Positions 9,604-17,341 of a DNA stretch of 64,000 nt are shown here, piece after piece (positions within the stretch are counted from its first letter, which is position 1; the number at the start of each line of letters is the position of its first letter). The stretch covers positions 548,657 to 612,656 of the forward strand of contig NZ_JACCKD010000004.1 in assembly GCF_013450155.1 (NCBI RefSeq), in the 5' to 3' direction. A program made the position numbers and the translations under genes. Source of the DNA: Haloechinothrix aidingensis. Lineage in GTDB: Bacteria; Actinomycetota; Actinomycetes; Mycobacteriales; Pseudonocardiaceae. Under the pieces are notes generated by a model. That model had not been told where the DNA came from and searched no databases. It was given only the letters and a program-made list of their open reading frames with translations.

Positions 9604-10364
9604 CACCGCTGCCCGAGGAACCGTTCCATGCACGTCGCCAGCGCGACCGGCGTCTCGTCGATGGCGTAGTGCCCCGCGTTGGCCATCACCTCCACCTCGA
9701 GGCGCGGGTACCATTCCGCGAAGGTCGCCCGCATCGTGTCCTCGCCGAGCGCCGGGTCGTGTTCGCCCACGATCACCTGTACGGCGACGTCGCTGCCGTC
9801 GATCTCCTCATGGAAGTCCGTGGACGACCATGCTCGCAGGTAGGCGTCGAAGGCGTCCTGGTCGGAGTACTCCAGCGAGTGCGCGACCACCGAGTCGACC
9901 CAGACGCCGGTCAACCGGTTACCGGTGGTGAAGTCCACGATCGCGCGCCTGCTGCCCGGATCCGCTGCCGCGCCCGCGAACAGCTGCCAGGTCTGCTCGT
10001 CGAACGGGACCCCGCTCGCCGGAACAGGGGAGATACCGACCATGGAACGGACCCGCTCGGGCGCGTCGGCGTAGACACGCTGCATGACGCTGCCGCCCAT
10101 GGAGTGCCCGACCAGGGAGAACGAGGAGAAGCCCAGCTCGTCGGCCACGGCGAGCACGTCGGATGCCGCCTCGGCGATGGAGTACTCGCCGGTCACGCCG
10201 CGCCGCGCCCCGTATCCCCTGTACTCGGGGAAGGCGTAGCTGAAGGTGGCGCCGTCCAGGTGCGGCCGGAGCGGTCGCCACGCCTGTGCCGAGCCGAACC
10301 ACCCGTGCAACCCGATGACGGGATGCTCTCCCGAGCCGACGCGATGAATCTCCGCACTGACCAC
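9603..10364 (-). CDS. Alpha/beta hydrolase
   Basis: A 253-residue alpha/beta hydrolase with nucleophile elbow GHSMGGS (Ser88), probable acid in GEHDPAL and His near 232 (NAGHYAID). The oxyanion motif HGWFGSAQAW is near residue 20. It is first in an operon with the P450, so it probably processes the P450's substrate or product. The adjacent, divergent IclR gene shares its control region. No signal peptide was seen; cytosolic. Confidence 0.9.
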   Translation of the reverse strand: MVSAEIHRVGSGEHPVIGLHGWFGSAQAWRPLRPHLDGATFSYAFPEYRGYGARRGVTGEYSIAEAASDVLAVADELGFSSFSLVGHSMGGSVMQRVYADAPERVRSMVGISPVPASGVPFDEQTWQLFAGAAADPGSRRAIVDFTTGNRLTGVWVDSVVAHSLEYSDQDAFDAYLRAWSSTDFHEEIDGSDVAVQVIVGEHDPALGEDTMRATFAEWYPRLEVEVMANAGHYAIDETPVALATCMERFLGQR

Positions 10365-10400
10365 AGCGACCTCCGGTGTCGTGACGGGGGCGGTAGGTGC

Positions 10401-10432
10401 TATATTCGCTCCTACAGTGCGCCTTTCGCACT
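10401..10432. promoter_or_regulatory. Probable IclR-type operator with adjoining -10 box
   Basis: AGTGCG-N5-CGCACT, a perfect 6-5-6 inverted repeat, occupies 10416-10432 between the divergent hydrolase and IclR genes. A TATATT -10-like box (10401-10406) just upstream would place the regulator's own transcript start at the operator edge, fitting autorepression. The same GTGCG-N5-CGCAC core recurs at the pca promoter (23663-23677). Confidence 0.6.
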
Positions 10433-10444
10433 TATCGAGGAGTC

Positions 10445-11194
10445 ATGGTGAACCAGCTCACATCCGATGTCAACGCGGCCGACGCCGCCTACTCCCGAAC
10501 GCTGGGCAACGGCCTGCGCGTGCTCGAGCTGCTGCGCCACAACCCGGCGGGTCTCGGCGTTGCCGCGATCGCCTCCGCGCTCGACCTGCATCGCACGGTG
10601 GTCTACCGGCTGCTCGGCACGCTCCGCGCGCACGACCTCGTCACGACCGCCGGCGACGGCAGGTACCAGCTCGGCACCGGCCTCGTCGAGCTCGCCGGTA
10701 CCGTCCGCGCGGACCTGCGCTCCGCCGCGGAGCCACACCTGACCCGGCTCGCCGCGGACACCACGGCGACCGCGTTCCTCACCGTCGCCGATCAGGACGA
10801 GGCGGTCGGCATCTGCGTGGTGGAGCCGCCGCACGCGCAGCTGCACGTGAGCTACCGGCTCGGCACCCGCCATCCCCTCACCGTCAGCGCAGCGGGCGTC
10901 GCCATCCTGGCCGCTCGCCTGCCCGTGCCCGGCGAGCGCGAGGAGATCACCAGGGCACGGCAGCGCGGCTACGCGGTGACGGCAGGCGAGCTCCAGCCTG
11001 GCGCCTGGGGGCTGGCCACCGCCCTGCCCGCCGGGGACGGTCCCGCGTGGGCGAGCGTCGGCGTGGTCGCCCTGTCCGAGCTCGACACGCCCGCCACGGC
11101 CGAAGCGGTCCGCGCGGCCGCCGAGGCGATCGCGGGCAGCTCCGCGGCCCGGTCACTTGACACCCGGACCGGGTACTCCGTTTACTGCCCTTGA
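10445..11194 (+). CDS. IclR-family transcriptional regulator
   Basis: A 249-residue IclR-type regulator. The N-terminal winged helix (GLRVLELLRHNPAGLGVAAI, then LHRTVVYRLLGTL as recognition helix) is followed by a C-terminal effector-binding GAF-like domain. The ATG at 10445 has GAGGAG upstream. It diverges from the hydrolase/P450 operon, and a perfect inverted repeat lies between them, so it most likely controls that operon and itself. The effector is unknown. The C-terminal domain is somewhat short for the family. Confidence 0.88.
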   Translation: MVNQLTSDVNAADAAYSRTLGNGLRVLELLRHNPAGLGVAAIASALDLHRTVVYRLLGTLRAHDLVTTAGDGRYQLGTGLVELAGTVRADLRSAAEPHLTRLAADTTATAFLTVADQDEAVGICVVEPPHAQLHVSYRLGTRHPLTVSAAGVAILAARLPVPGEREEITRARQRGYAVTAGELQPGAWGLATALPAGDGPAWASVGVVALSELDTPATAEAVRAAAEAIAGSSAARSLDTRTGYSVYCP

Positions 11195-11204
11195 GTTATT
11201 CCCA

Positions 11205-11220
11205 ACCGTCCATTCGGTCA
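11205..11220. promoter_or_regulatory. Palindromic PaaR-type operator in front of paaI (site 3)
   Basis: ACCGTCCATTCGGTCA keeps the ACCG and CGGT half sites of the two sites near paaZ and paaK, with one mismatch in the centre (CA for CG). It lies immediately upstream of the likely paaI start, overlapping the region expected to hold its promoter. Confidence 0.7.
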
Positions 11221-11225
11221 ACACA

Positions 11226-11651
11226 GTGGTGGGCCAGGTGCGAGAGAACGCGGCGTATGCCATGTTCGACGTGGACACGGCATCGCAATCGCTGGGTATC
11301 GAGCTGCTCGAGGCAGCAGACGGCAGGGCCGTCGCGCGGATGACCGTCCTGCCCGGCATGGTCAACGGGCACGACATCGCGCACGGCGGGTACGTGTTCC
11401 TGCTCGCCGACACGGCCTTCGCCTGCGCGTGCAACAGCCACGGCCCCGTGACGGTCGCCTCGGCCGCGGAGATCACGTTCGTCGCGGCCGTGCACCGCTC
11501 GGAAGTGCTGATCGCGACCGCCTCCGAACGCACCACCTTCGGCCGCAGCGGCATCTACGACGTCACGGTGCACCGCAGCCGCGCCGACGACCTCGACGTG
11601 GTCGCGGAGTTCCGCGGGCACAGCCGGGTCGTCGAGTCGCAACGTCACTGA
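11226..11651 (+). CDS. paaI: PaaI-type hydroxyphenylacetyl-CoA thioesterase
   Basis: Hotdog-fold thioesterase that releases CoA from stalled (hydroxy)phenylacetyl-CoA intermediates. About 141 residues. Conserved motifs are MFDVDTASQSLGIE near the N-terminus and GHDIAHGGYVFLLADTAFA (the catalytic-loop motif). The start is uncertain: GTG 11226, 11229 or 11238, or ATG 11259, are all possible. Upstream codons of the same frame overlap both the preceding IclR gene and the operator. It is followed by the TetR gene with a 36-bp gap and is probably co-transcribed with it. Confidence 0.88.
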   Translation: MVGQVRENAAYAMFDVDTASQSLGIELLEAADGRAVARMTVLPGMVNGHDIAHGGYVFLLADTAFACACNSHGPVTVASAAEITFVAAVHRSEVLIATASERTTFGRSGIYDVTVHRSRADDLDVVAEFRGHSRVVESQRH

Positions 11652-11687
11652 CCGTGCCGGCCCCGAGAGTCTGGGAGACTGCGCGAC

Positions 11688-12314
11688 ATGGCGACAGCAC
11701 CCGGTAGCGCGGGCACCCGCGGCAGGCGGCGCGGGCGTCCCGGCTACGACAAGGAAACCCTCCTGCACATCGCCGTCACGCTGTTCAACGAGCGCGGCTA
11801 CGACGGCACGAGCATGGAGGACCTCGGCAAGAAGCTCGGCATCACCAAGTCGGCCATCTACTACCACGTCGACAGCAAGGAGGAGTTGCTGCGGCTGGGC
11901 ACCAACAGGGCGCTCGACGAGCTCTTCGCCGTCGCCGCGGACGCCGAGGTTGCCGACGGCCGTGCCATCGACCGGTTGGAACATCTGGTGCGCGGCAGCG
12001 TGCGCGTGCTCGTCGAGCAGCTGCCCTTCGTCACACTGCTGCTGCGTGTGCGGGGCAACACCGAGGTGGAGCGCGCCGCGCTCGACCGCAGGCGGGAGTT
12101 CGACCGTATCGTGGGCGAGCTCGTGTGGCAGGCGGAGAAGGAGGGTGACGTCCGGCCCGACGTCGACCCCGCGACCACCGCCCGGCTGCTTTTCGGCATG
12201 GTCAACTCCATCATCGAGTGGTACCGGCCGCGCTTCGACGCCGACGACGCCGGGCTGGCCGATGCCGTGGCCAGGATCGCCTTCGACGGCATCCGGGTGA
12301 ACGGTCGCGCATGA
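11688..12314 (+). CDS. paaR: TetR-family repressor, probable PaaR
   Basis: A 208-residue TetR regulator. The HTH spans residues about 20-65 (TLFNERGYDGTSMEDLGKK then ITKSAIYYHVDSKEELL). The C-terminal ligand domain has the GMVNSIIEWYRP segment typical of acyl-CoA-responsive members. It lies next to paaI, and three copies of one palindrome sit before paaZ, paaK and paaI, so it is the obvious candidate PaaR, released by phenylacetyl-CoA in known systems. Its stop overlaps the next gene's start by 4 nt. Confidence 0.85.
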   Translation: MATAPGSAGTRGRRRGRPGYDKETLLHIAVTLFNERGYDGTSMEDLGKKLGITKSAIYYHVDSKEELLRLGTNRALDELFAVAADAEVADGRAIDRLEHLVRGSVRVLVEQLPFVTLLLRVRGNTEVERAALDRRREFDRIVGELVWQAEKEGDVRPDVDPATTARLLFGMVNSIIEWYRPRFDADDAGLADAVARIAFDGIRVNGRA

Positions 12315-13513
12315 CTGTCGCGGGACTGCTACTCGCCGCCGGAGCGGGTACGCGCTTCGGCGGCCCCAAGGCACTCGCCGTGCTCGACGGCAGGCCCCTC
12401 GTCGAGCACGGCACCGCCCTGCTGCGCGACGCGGGATGTGCACCGATCCACGTGGTGCTCGGTGCTGCGGCGGAGAGGGTGCGCGCGGTGGCCGACCTCG
12501 GCGGTACGCAGCCGGTGACCAACGAGGACTGGGCGGACGGCCTCGCCTCCTCGCTGCGCGCGGGCCTGCGCTCCCTGCCATCCGATGTGGACGCCGTGCT
12601 CATCACGCTCGTCGACCAGCCTCTCATCGATGTGGAGGCGCTGCGCAGGCTGCGCGCGGCCCACGCAGGGGGCGCGGTGGTGGCCGCCGCGCGCTACCAG
12701 GGGGTAACACGCAACCCGGTGCTGCTGGACCGGTCGGTCTGGCCGGGCGTCGCCGAACACGCGCACGGCGACTCCGGTGCACGCGGGTTCCTGCGTGCCA
12801 ACCCCACGCTTGTGACCGCCGTCGACTGCGACGACGCAGGCACTCCCTTCGACGTGGACACCGCCGACGATCTCGCCGAGGTGCGGCGGATGCACGGTGC
12901 CAGCACGCGGCACGGACACGGTACGGTGACGCCCATGGCTCGTGTCGAATCCACCATGCTCACGCTAGGTACCCATGCACCGGACTTCGCACTGCCCGAC
13001 CCGTCGGGCAAGATCTGGTCACTGGACGCTGTCGCGGGCCAGCACGGCACGCTGGTCGCTTTCCTGTGCAATCACTGCCCCTTCGTTGCTCACATCGCGG
13101 TGCCGTTCGGTCAGGCGGCCGCGCGATGGATCGACTCCGGCGTCTCGGTGATCGGTATCAACAGCAACGACACCGACACCCACCCCGAGGACGGCCCGGA
13201 GAAGATGGTCGAGTTCGCCACCGAATGGAACTGGACGTTTCCGTACGTCTCGGACCCCACGCAATCGGTGGCCCATGCCTACCGTGCCGCCTGTACCCCG
13301 GACTTCTTCCTGTTCGACTCCGGTCGGCGGCTGGTCTACCGGGGGCGCTTCGACGCCGCTACTCCCGGCAACGACGAACCCGTCACCGGTGCTGAACTCG
13401 ACAGTGCGGTCACGGCCCTGCTCAGGGGCGCGCCGCTCGACCCGGAACAGCGGCCGAGCATCGGCTGCAACATCAAGTGGAAGCCGGGCAACGAACCGTC
13501 CTGGTCCGGCTGA
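12311..13513 (+). CDS. In-frame fusion: MobA-like nucleotidyltransferase + thioredoxin-like protein
   Basis: One uninterrupted 400-residue frame. Residues about 1-195 form a MobA/MocA-like NTP transferase with the nucleotide motif LLAAGAGTRFGGPKAL (residues 6-21) and the metal-binding LVDQPLID. Residues about 209-400 form a thioredoxin/peroxiredoxin-like domain with APDFALPDPSGK, the redox motif CNHCPF and the family C-terminal GCNIKWKPGNEP. No stop separates them; ATG 12935 at the junction could instead begin a separate protein. ATG 12311 overlaps the paaR stop (ATGA). A genuine fusion, internal initiation or an assembly error are all possible. Function unknown. Confidence 0.78.
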   Translation: MTVAGLLLAAGAGTRFGGPKALAVLDGRPLVEHGTALLRDAGCAPIHVVLGAAAERVRAVADLGGTQPVTNEDWADGLASSLRAGLRSLPSDVDAVLITLVDQPLIDVEALRRLRAAHAGGAVVAAARYQGVTRNPVLLDRSVWPGVAEHAHGDSGARGFLRANPTLVTAVDCDDAGTPFDVDTADDLAEVRRMHGASTRHGHGTVTPMARVESTMLTLGTHAPDFALPDPSGKIWSLDAVAGQHGTLVAFLCNHCPFVAHIAVPFGQAAARWIDSGVSVIGINSNDTDTHPEDGPEKMVEFATEWNWTFPYVSDPTQSVAHAYRAACTPDFFLFDSGRRLVYRGRFDAATPGNDEPVTGAELDSAVTALLRGAPLDPEQRPSIGCNIKWKPGNEPSWSG

Positions 13514-13521
13514 GTCCGGTT

Positions 13522-13590
13522 CGGGAGTGGAGCCCAAGGTGACCTCGGCTCCATAGAGGGAGCCCAACGTCACATTGGGCTCCACTCCCG
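13522..13590. terminator. Long hairpin between convergent genes; copy 1 of a 55-bp dispersed repeat
   Basis: Arms 13522-13543 and 13569-13590 pair at 21 of 22 positions around a 25-nt loop, a likely bidirectional terminator. The segment 13529-13583, read on the minus strand, matches 49708-49762 at 49 of 55 bases, so it is a dispersed element. Translated incidentally, it gives NVTLGS-like peptides that are not credible proteins. Confidence 0.7.
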
Positions 13591-13609
13591 TGTCGTGTCT
13601 CGCCGCGGG

Positions 13610-13972
13610 TCACGCCGACTCGGTGGGCACGTCCTCGACCTCGAGCCCGAGATGCTCGATATGGTAGATCGCCTCGTCCAGCAGCTGTGCCACGTGGTTG
13701 TCGTAGAGGCTGTAGACGATGCTGCGACCCGAGCGCCTGCCCGAGACCAGGCCGAGCGCGCGCAGCAGCCGGAGCTGATGGGACACCGCGGACTGCTCCA
13801 TGTCCACGGCCTCGGCCAGTTCACCCACCGCGCACGGTCCCTGCCGCAGGCGGGTGAGCATCAGCAGCCTGCTCGGCGTCGCCAGTGCCTGCAGGGTGGC
13901 GGCGACGGTCACGGCGCTGTCGGCATCGAGCGCTGCGGCGCTCGGACTCGCGCCCTGGACTCCGTGACCCAC
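13610..13972 (-). CDS. ArsR/SmtB-family metal-responsive repressor
   Basis: A 120-residue ArsR-family sensor. The winged helix contains ATPSRLLMLTRLRQGP, then SAVSHQLRLLRALGLV (recognition helix), and the beta-wing SGRRSGRSIVYSLYD. The C-terminal helix has D-N-H, ten residues, then H-I-E-H, the alpha-5 metal-site pattern D-x-H-x10-H-x2-H/E of NmtR, CzrA and SmtB. That pattern senses Ni, Co or Zn. It diverges from the P1B-type ATPase and should derepress it when metal binds. Confidence 0.92.
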   Translation of the reverse strand: MGHGVQGASPSAAALDADSAVTVAATLQALATPSRLLMLTRLRQGPCAVGELAEAVDMEQSAVSHQLRLLRALGLVSGRRSGRSIVYSLYDNHVAQLLDEAIYHIEHLGLEVEDVPTESA

Positions 13973-13976
13973 GCGG

Positions 13977-13997
13977 CAATACTAACAGCCGGTATTG
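13977..13997. promoter_or_regulatory. Candidate ArsR operator between the sensor and the metal ATPase
   Basis: CAATAC-N9-GTATTG is a 6-9-6 inverted repeat just upstream of the ArsR gene. A second AT-rich, partly palindromic stretch (GTTCATATGATCCTATATTC, 14008-14027) lies nearer the ATPase. This 90-bp AT-rich intergenic region stands out from its GC-rich surroundings. Which repeat is bound is not known. Confidence 0.5.
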
Positions 13998-14063
13998 TTG
14001 AAGAACTGTTCATATGATCCTATATTCTTCCGAGCGACGTTGTGCCACGACTCGGAGGACCAG

Positions 14064-16040
14064 GTGAGCCCGACAGACCAGGCGAGCGCGCGGGCCGACC
14101 CCGCAGCGCCCGCCGCAGACAGCCCCGCACCGCGATCCCGCCGCACGCGCGCCGTCGCGGTGCCGGAGGTGCGCTGGGCCACCGCCGCGACAGCCCTGTT
14201 CTCCGCCGGGGCGCTCGCGCAGCTCGCCGGGGCACCGGACTGGCTGTGGTGGGCGCTCTACCTGGCCTGTTACGCCACCGGCGGTTGGCGGCCCGGACTC
14301 GACGGCCTGCGCGCCGCGCGGGAGAAGACGCTGGACATCGACCTGCTCATGATCGCCGCCGCGCTCGGCGCGGCAGCGATCGGCCACATCCTCGACGGGG
14401 CGCTGCTGATCGTGATCTTCGCCGTTTCCGGCGCGCTCGAGGCGCTGGCCACCAGGCGCACCGCGGACTCGGTCCGGGGCCTGCTCGACCTCGCGCCGGA
14501 TCGCGCGCGCCGGCTCCGCCCCGACGGAACCGAGGAGAGCGTCGACGCGGCCCGCCTCGTCGTCCACGACGTGGTCGTCGTGCGCCCCGGCGAGCGCATC
14601 GGCGCGGACGGCGAGGTCCTCGACGGCCGCAGTGACGTCGACCGGTCCTCGATCACCGGAGAACCGCTGCCCGTGCCGGCCTCGGCCGGTGACGAGGTCT
14701 TCGCGGGCACCCTCAACGGAGCGGGCACGCTGCGCGTACGGGTGAGCCGGGACTCCTCGGCGAGCGTGCTCGCCAGGATCGTGACGCTGGTCGAGGACGC
14801 ATCGGCCACGAAGGCCAAGGCGCAGCTGTTCATCGAACGGATCGAGCAACGCTACTCGGTCGCCGTGGTGGCCGCGACGCTCGCGCTGTTCTTCGGGCCG
14901 CTGGCCTACGGCGCGGACCTGCAACCCACCCTGCTGCGCGCGATGACGTTCATGATCGTGGCATCACCGTGCGCCGTGGTGCTGTCCACCATGCCGCCGC
15001 TGCTGTCGTCCATCGCCAACGCGGGCAGGCACGGCGTGCTCGCCAAGTCGGCCGTGGTCATGGAACAGCTCGGGGCGACGACCACCGTCGCCTTCGACAA
15101 GACGGGCACGCTGACCGAGGGGACGCCACGGGTCACCGGCGTCGAGGTACTCACCGGGGGCGGGCCGGACACCCACGAGCTGCTGCGCCTGGCGGCAGCG
15201 GCGGAGCACCCGAGCGAGCACCCGCTGGGGCGGGCCGTGGTCCGGGCCGCTACCGAGCGCGGCATCGCTATACCGCGTGCCACCGAGTTCGAGGCGCTCC
15301 CGGGACGCGGGGTCCGCGCCCGGGTCGGTGCCCGGCGCGTCCGGGTCGGCAGCCCCGCCGCGCTGCTGGCCGGGTGCGACGGCACGGCACGGCAGCGGGC
15401 CCGTACCGAGGTCGAGCGGCTGGCGGCGACCGGGGCCACGGTGGTGCTCGTCGTGGTGGACGGCGTGCCAGCGGGCCTGTTCGCGCTCGGCGACCGGCTG
15501 CGCCCGCTGGCACGGCAGACGGTGCACGATCTCGCGGCGCTGACCGGCAACACACCGATCCTGCTCACCGGGGACGCCGACACGGCGGCGCGCAGCGTCG
15601 CCGACGAGGTCGGCATCGGCGAGGTGCATGCCGGGCTGCTGCCGGAGGACAAGGTCGAGCTGGTGCGGCAGCGCGAGGCACGGGGCGAGCGGGTCCTTGT
15701 CGTCGGCGACGGGGTCAACGACGCCCCGGCGCTCGCGGCAGCAGGCTGCGGAATGGCGATGGGCCGTGCCGGCGCCGATCTCACGCTGACCACCGCCGAC
15801 GCCGTGGTGGTGCGTGACGAGCTGGCCACGATTCCCGCGGTGCTCCGGCTGTCCAGGCGGGCGCGCCGGTTCGTCGTCGCCAACCTCGCCATCGCCGCCT
15901 CGTTCATCGTGGCCCTTGTGACCTGGCCGCTCGTCGGCCACCTTCCGCTGCCGGTGGCCGTGGCGTTCCACGAGGGATCGACGATCCTCGTCGCGCTCAA
16001 CGGGTTACGCCTGCTGCGCGAGACCGCGTGGCGGACCTGA
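14064..16040 (+). CDS. P1B-4-type heavy-metal-exporting P-type ATPase (Co/Zn/Fe class)
   Basis: Inner-membrane ATP-driven metal efflux pump of 658 residues. It has TGEP at 198, the intramembrane metal motif SPC at 301-303, the phosphorylation site DKTGT with Asp345, GDGVNDAP in the hinge, and HEGST near 636. SPC plus HEGST without an N-terminal CxxC domain marks subgroup P1B-4 (CtpD/CtpJ/CoaT), which exports Co, Zn or Fe(II). The GTG at 14064 follows GGAGG at 5-nt spacing; the open frame further upstream overlaps the regulatory region. It is controlled in all likelihood by the divergent ArsR. In a cobalamin-producing genome it may limit excess cobalt. Confidence 0.93.
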   Translation: MSPTDQASARADPAAPAADSPAPRSRRTRAVAVPEVRWATAATALFSAGALAQLAGAPDWLWWALYLACYATGGWRPGLDGLRAAREKTLDIDLLMIAAALGAAAIGHILDGALLIVIFAVSGALEALATRRTADSVRGLLDLAPDRARRLRPDGTEESVDAARLVVHDVVVVRPGERIGADGEVLDGRSDVDRSSITGEPLPVPASAGDEVFAGTLNGAGTLRVRVSRDSSASVLARIVTLVEDASATKAKAQLFIERIEQRYSVAVVAATLALFFGPLAYGADLQPTLLRAMTFMIVASPCAVVLSTMPPLLSSIANAGRHGVLAKSAVVMEQLGATTTVAFDKTGTLTEGTPRVTGVEVLTGGGPDTHELLRLAAAAEHPSEHPLGRAVVRAATERGIAIPRATEFEALPGRGVRARVGARRVRVGSPAALLAGCDGTARQRARTEVERLAATGATVVLVVVDGVPAGLFALGDRLRPLARQTVHDLAALTGNTPILLTGDADTAARSVADEVGIGEVHAGLLPEDKVELVRQREARGERVLVVGDGVNDAPALAAAGCGMAMGRAGADLTLTTADAVVVRDELATIPAVLRLSRRARRFVVANLAIAASFIVALVTWPLVGHLPLPVAVAFHEGSTILVALNGLRLLRETAWRT

Positions 16041-16054
16041 GACCGGCGTGCCGC

Positions 16055-16864
16055 CTATCCCCCGCCCACCCGGCGCGGGGCGGTGACGGCCAGGTCCGCC
16101 TCGATCCGCGCGGCGCACTCGCGCAACCTCGGCAGCACCTCGGCACGCATCGACTCCAGCGTGGTCCTGCTGGCGTGCGAGGAGATGTTCGCGGCGGCGA
16201 CCACCTCCCGGCCCCGATCGCGGATCGGCACCGCGATCGACCGCAACCCCTCCTCCAGCTCCTGGTCGACAAGGGCCCAGCCCTGCTCGCGCACCGCGCG
16301 CAGTTCGGTGACCAGCTCGTCCGGGGTGGTGATGGTGCGCGAGGTCAGCCGGTCCAGGCGCGCCTCGTCCAGGTACGAGCGCAGCGCCCGCTCATCCAGC
16401 CCGGCCAGCAGCACGTGCCCCATGGACGTGGCGTGCGCGGGAAAGCGAGTGCCGACATTGATCGTCACAGCCATGATGCGCGACACGGCCACCCTGGCGA
16501 CATAGACGACATCGGTGCCGTCGAGTATCGACACCGAGCTGGACTCGTGCACCTCCGCGGAGAGCCGCTCGAGGTGCGGCTGCGCGACCTCGGGCAACGA
16601 CATGCTCGACAGGAAGGAGTACCCCAGCTCGAGGACCCGGGCCGTCAGCGAGAAGTACTTCCCGTCGGTACGCACGTACCCGAGCCCTTCCAGGGTCAGC
16701 AGGAAGCGGCGCGCCGCCGCGCGGGTCATACCGGTGGAGCGGGCGACGTCGCTGAGGGTCAGTTCCGCGGCGCCGGAGTTGAACGCCTTGATCACCGCCA
16801 GCCCGCGTTCCAGCGACTGCACGCGATGCGTCCCGCGCTCCGTGTCGGAGTCCCGCTCGTCCAT
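16055..16864 (-). CDS. pcaR: IclR-family regulator of the pca operon (PcaR/PobR-type)
   Basis: A 269-residue IclR regulator of the subgroup controlling beta-ketoadipate genes. It has an N-terminal winged helix (LERGLAVIKAFN, then MTRAAARRFLLTLEGLGYV) and a C-terminal domain with the PcaR-like segments LVDQELEEGLRSIAVPIRDR and AANISSHASRTT. It is last in the leftward pca operon, 33 bp after pcaC, so it would be co-transcribed and autoregulated. Operator candidates lie before pcaI. Activator or repressor mode cannot be told; most PcaR/PobR proteins activate. Confidence 0.88.
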   Translation of the reverse strand: MDERDSDTERGTHRVQSLERGLAVIKAFNSGAAELTLSDVARSTGMTRAAARRFLLTLEGLGYVRTDGKYFSLTARVLELGYSFLSSMSLPEVAQPHLERLSAEVHESSSVSILDGTDVVYVARVAVSRIMAVTINVGTRFPAHATSMGHVLLAGLDERALRSYLDEARLDRLTSRTITTPDELVTELRAVREQGWALVDQELEEGLRSIAVPIRDRGREVVAAANISSHASRTTLESMRAEVLPRLRECAARIEADLAVTAPRRVGGG

Positions 16865-16897
16865 CCCGATCCCTCGTGTCCCGGCTGCCCATGCTGG

Positions 16898-17341
16898 TCA
16901 GCGTGTGTCGGTGTGACCTCCCGCGTCGGGGTTCCCCCGCGCCTGCGCCTCGGGGTCGCCGAGCTCGGCCAGCGTGTTCCCGGCGAGCGCGAAGGCCGCG
17001 TTCGCGGCGGGCACCCCAGCATAGACGCCGGTGTGCAGCAGCACCTCGGCGATCTCCGCGGGTGTCAGGCCGTGTCCGCGCGCCGCGCGCACGTGCATGG
17101 GAATCTCGCCGTGGCAGCCGAGCGCCGTCAGCACAGCCAGCGTGATGCAGCTTCGTGTCCTGCGGTCGAGCCCGTCCCGTGACCAGACAGCGCCCCAGGC
17201 TGCCCGGGTGATGTAGTCCTGGAACGGCTGGGTGAACTCCGTGGTGGCCTCGACGGCACCGTCCACATGGGCGTCCCCGAGGACCTCCCTGCGGGTCGCC
17301 ATGCCGTCGGTGTACGGGTCGGTCGGCGCGCTGTCGCTCAT
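16898..17341 (-). CDS. pcaC: 4-carboxymuconolactone decarboxylase PcaC
   Basis: Converts 4-carboxymuconolactone to 3-oxoadipate enol-lactone. The 147-residue protein shows the AhpD-like CMD fold motif (RRTRSCITLAVLTALGCHGEI, then HVRAARGHGLTPAEIAEVLLH) with conserved Glu and His. In many actinobacteria this activity is fused to PcaD as PcaL; here the genes are separate but overlap by 4 nt. The C-terminus carries an extra polar tail after residue about 130. Confidence 0.93.
   Translation of the reverse strand: MSDSAPTDPYTDGMATRREVLGDAHVDGAVEATTEFTQPFQDYITRAAWGAVWSRDGLDRRTRSCITLAVLTALGCHGEIPMHVRAARGHGLTPAEIAEVLLHTGVYAGVPAANAAFALAGNTLAELGDPEAQARGNPDAGGHTDTR

Noticed and set aside
13522..13597. 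Small coding gene with NVTLGS-type peptide
   Set aside because: The peptide is a translation of a palindromic intergenic repeat. It appears in several frames and both strands, as expected for a repeat rather than a gene.
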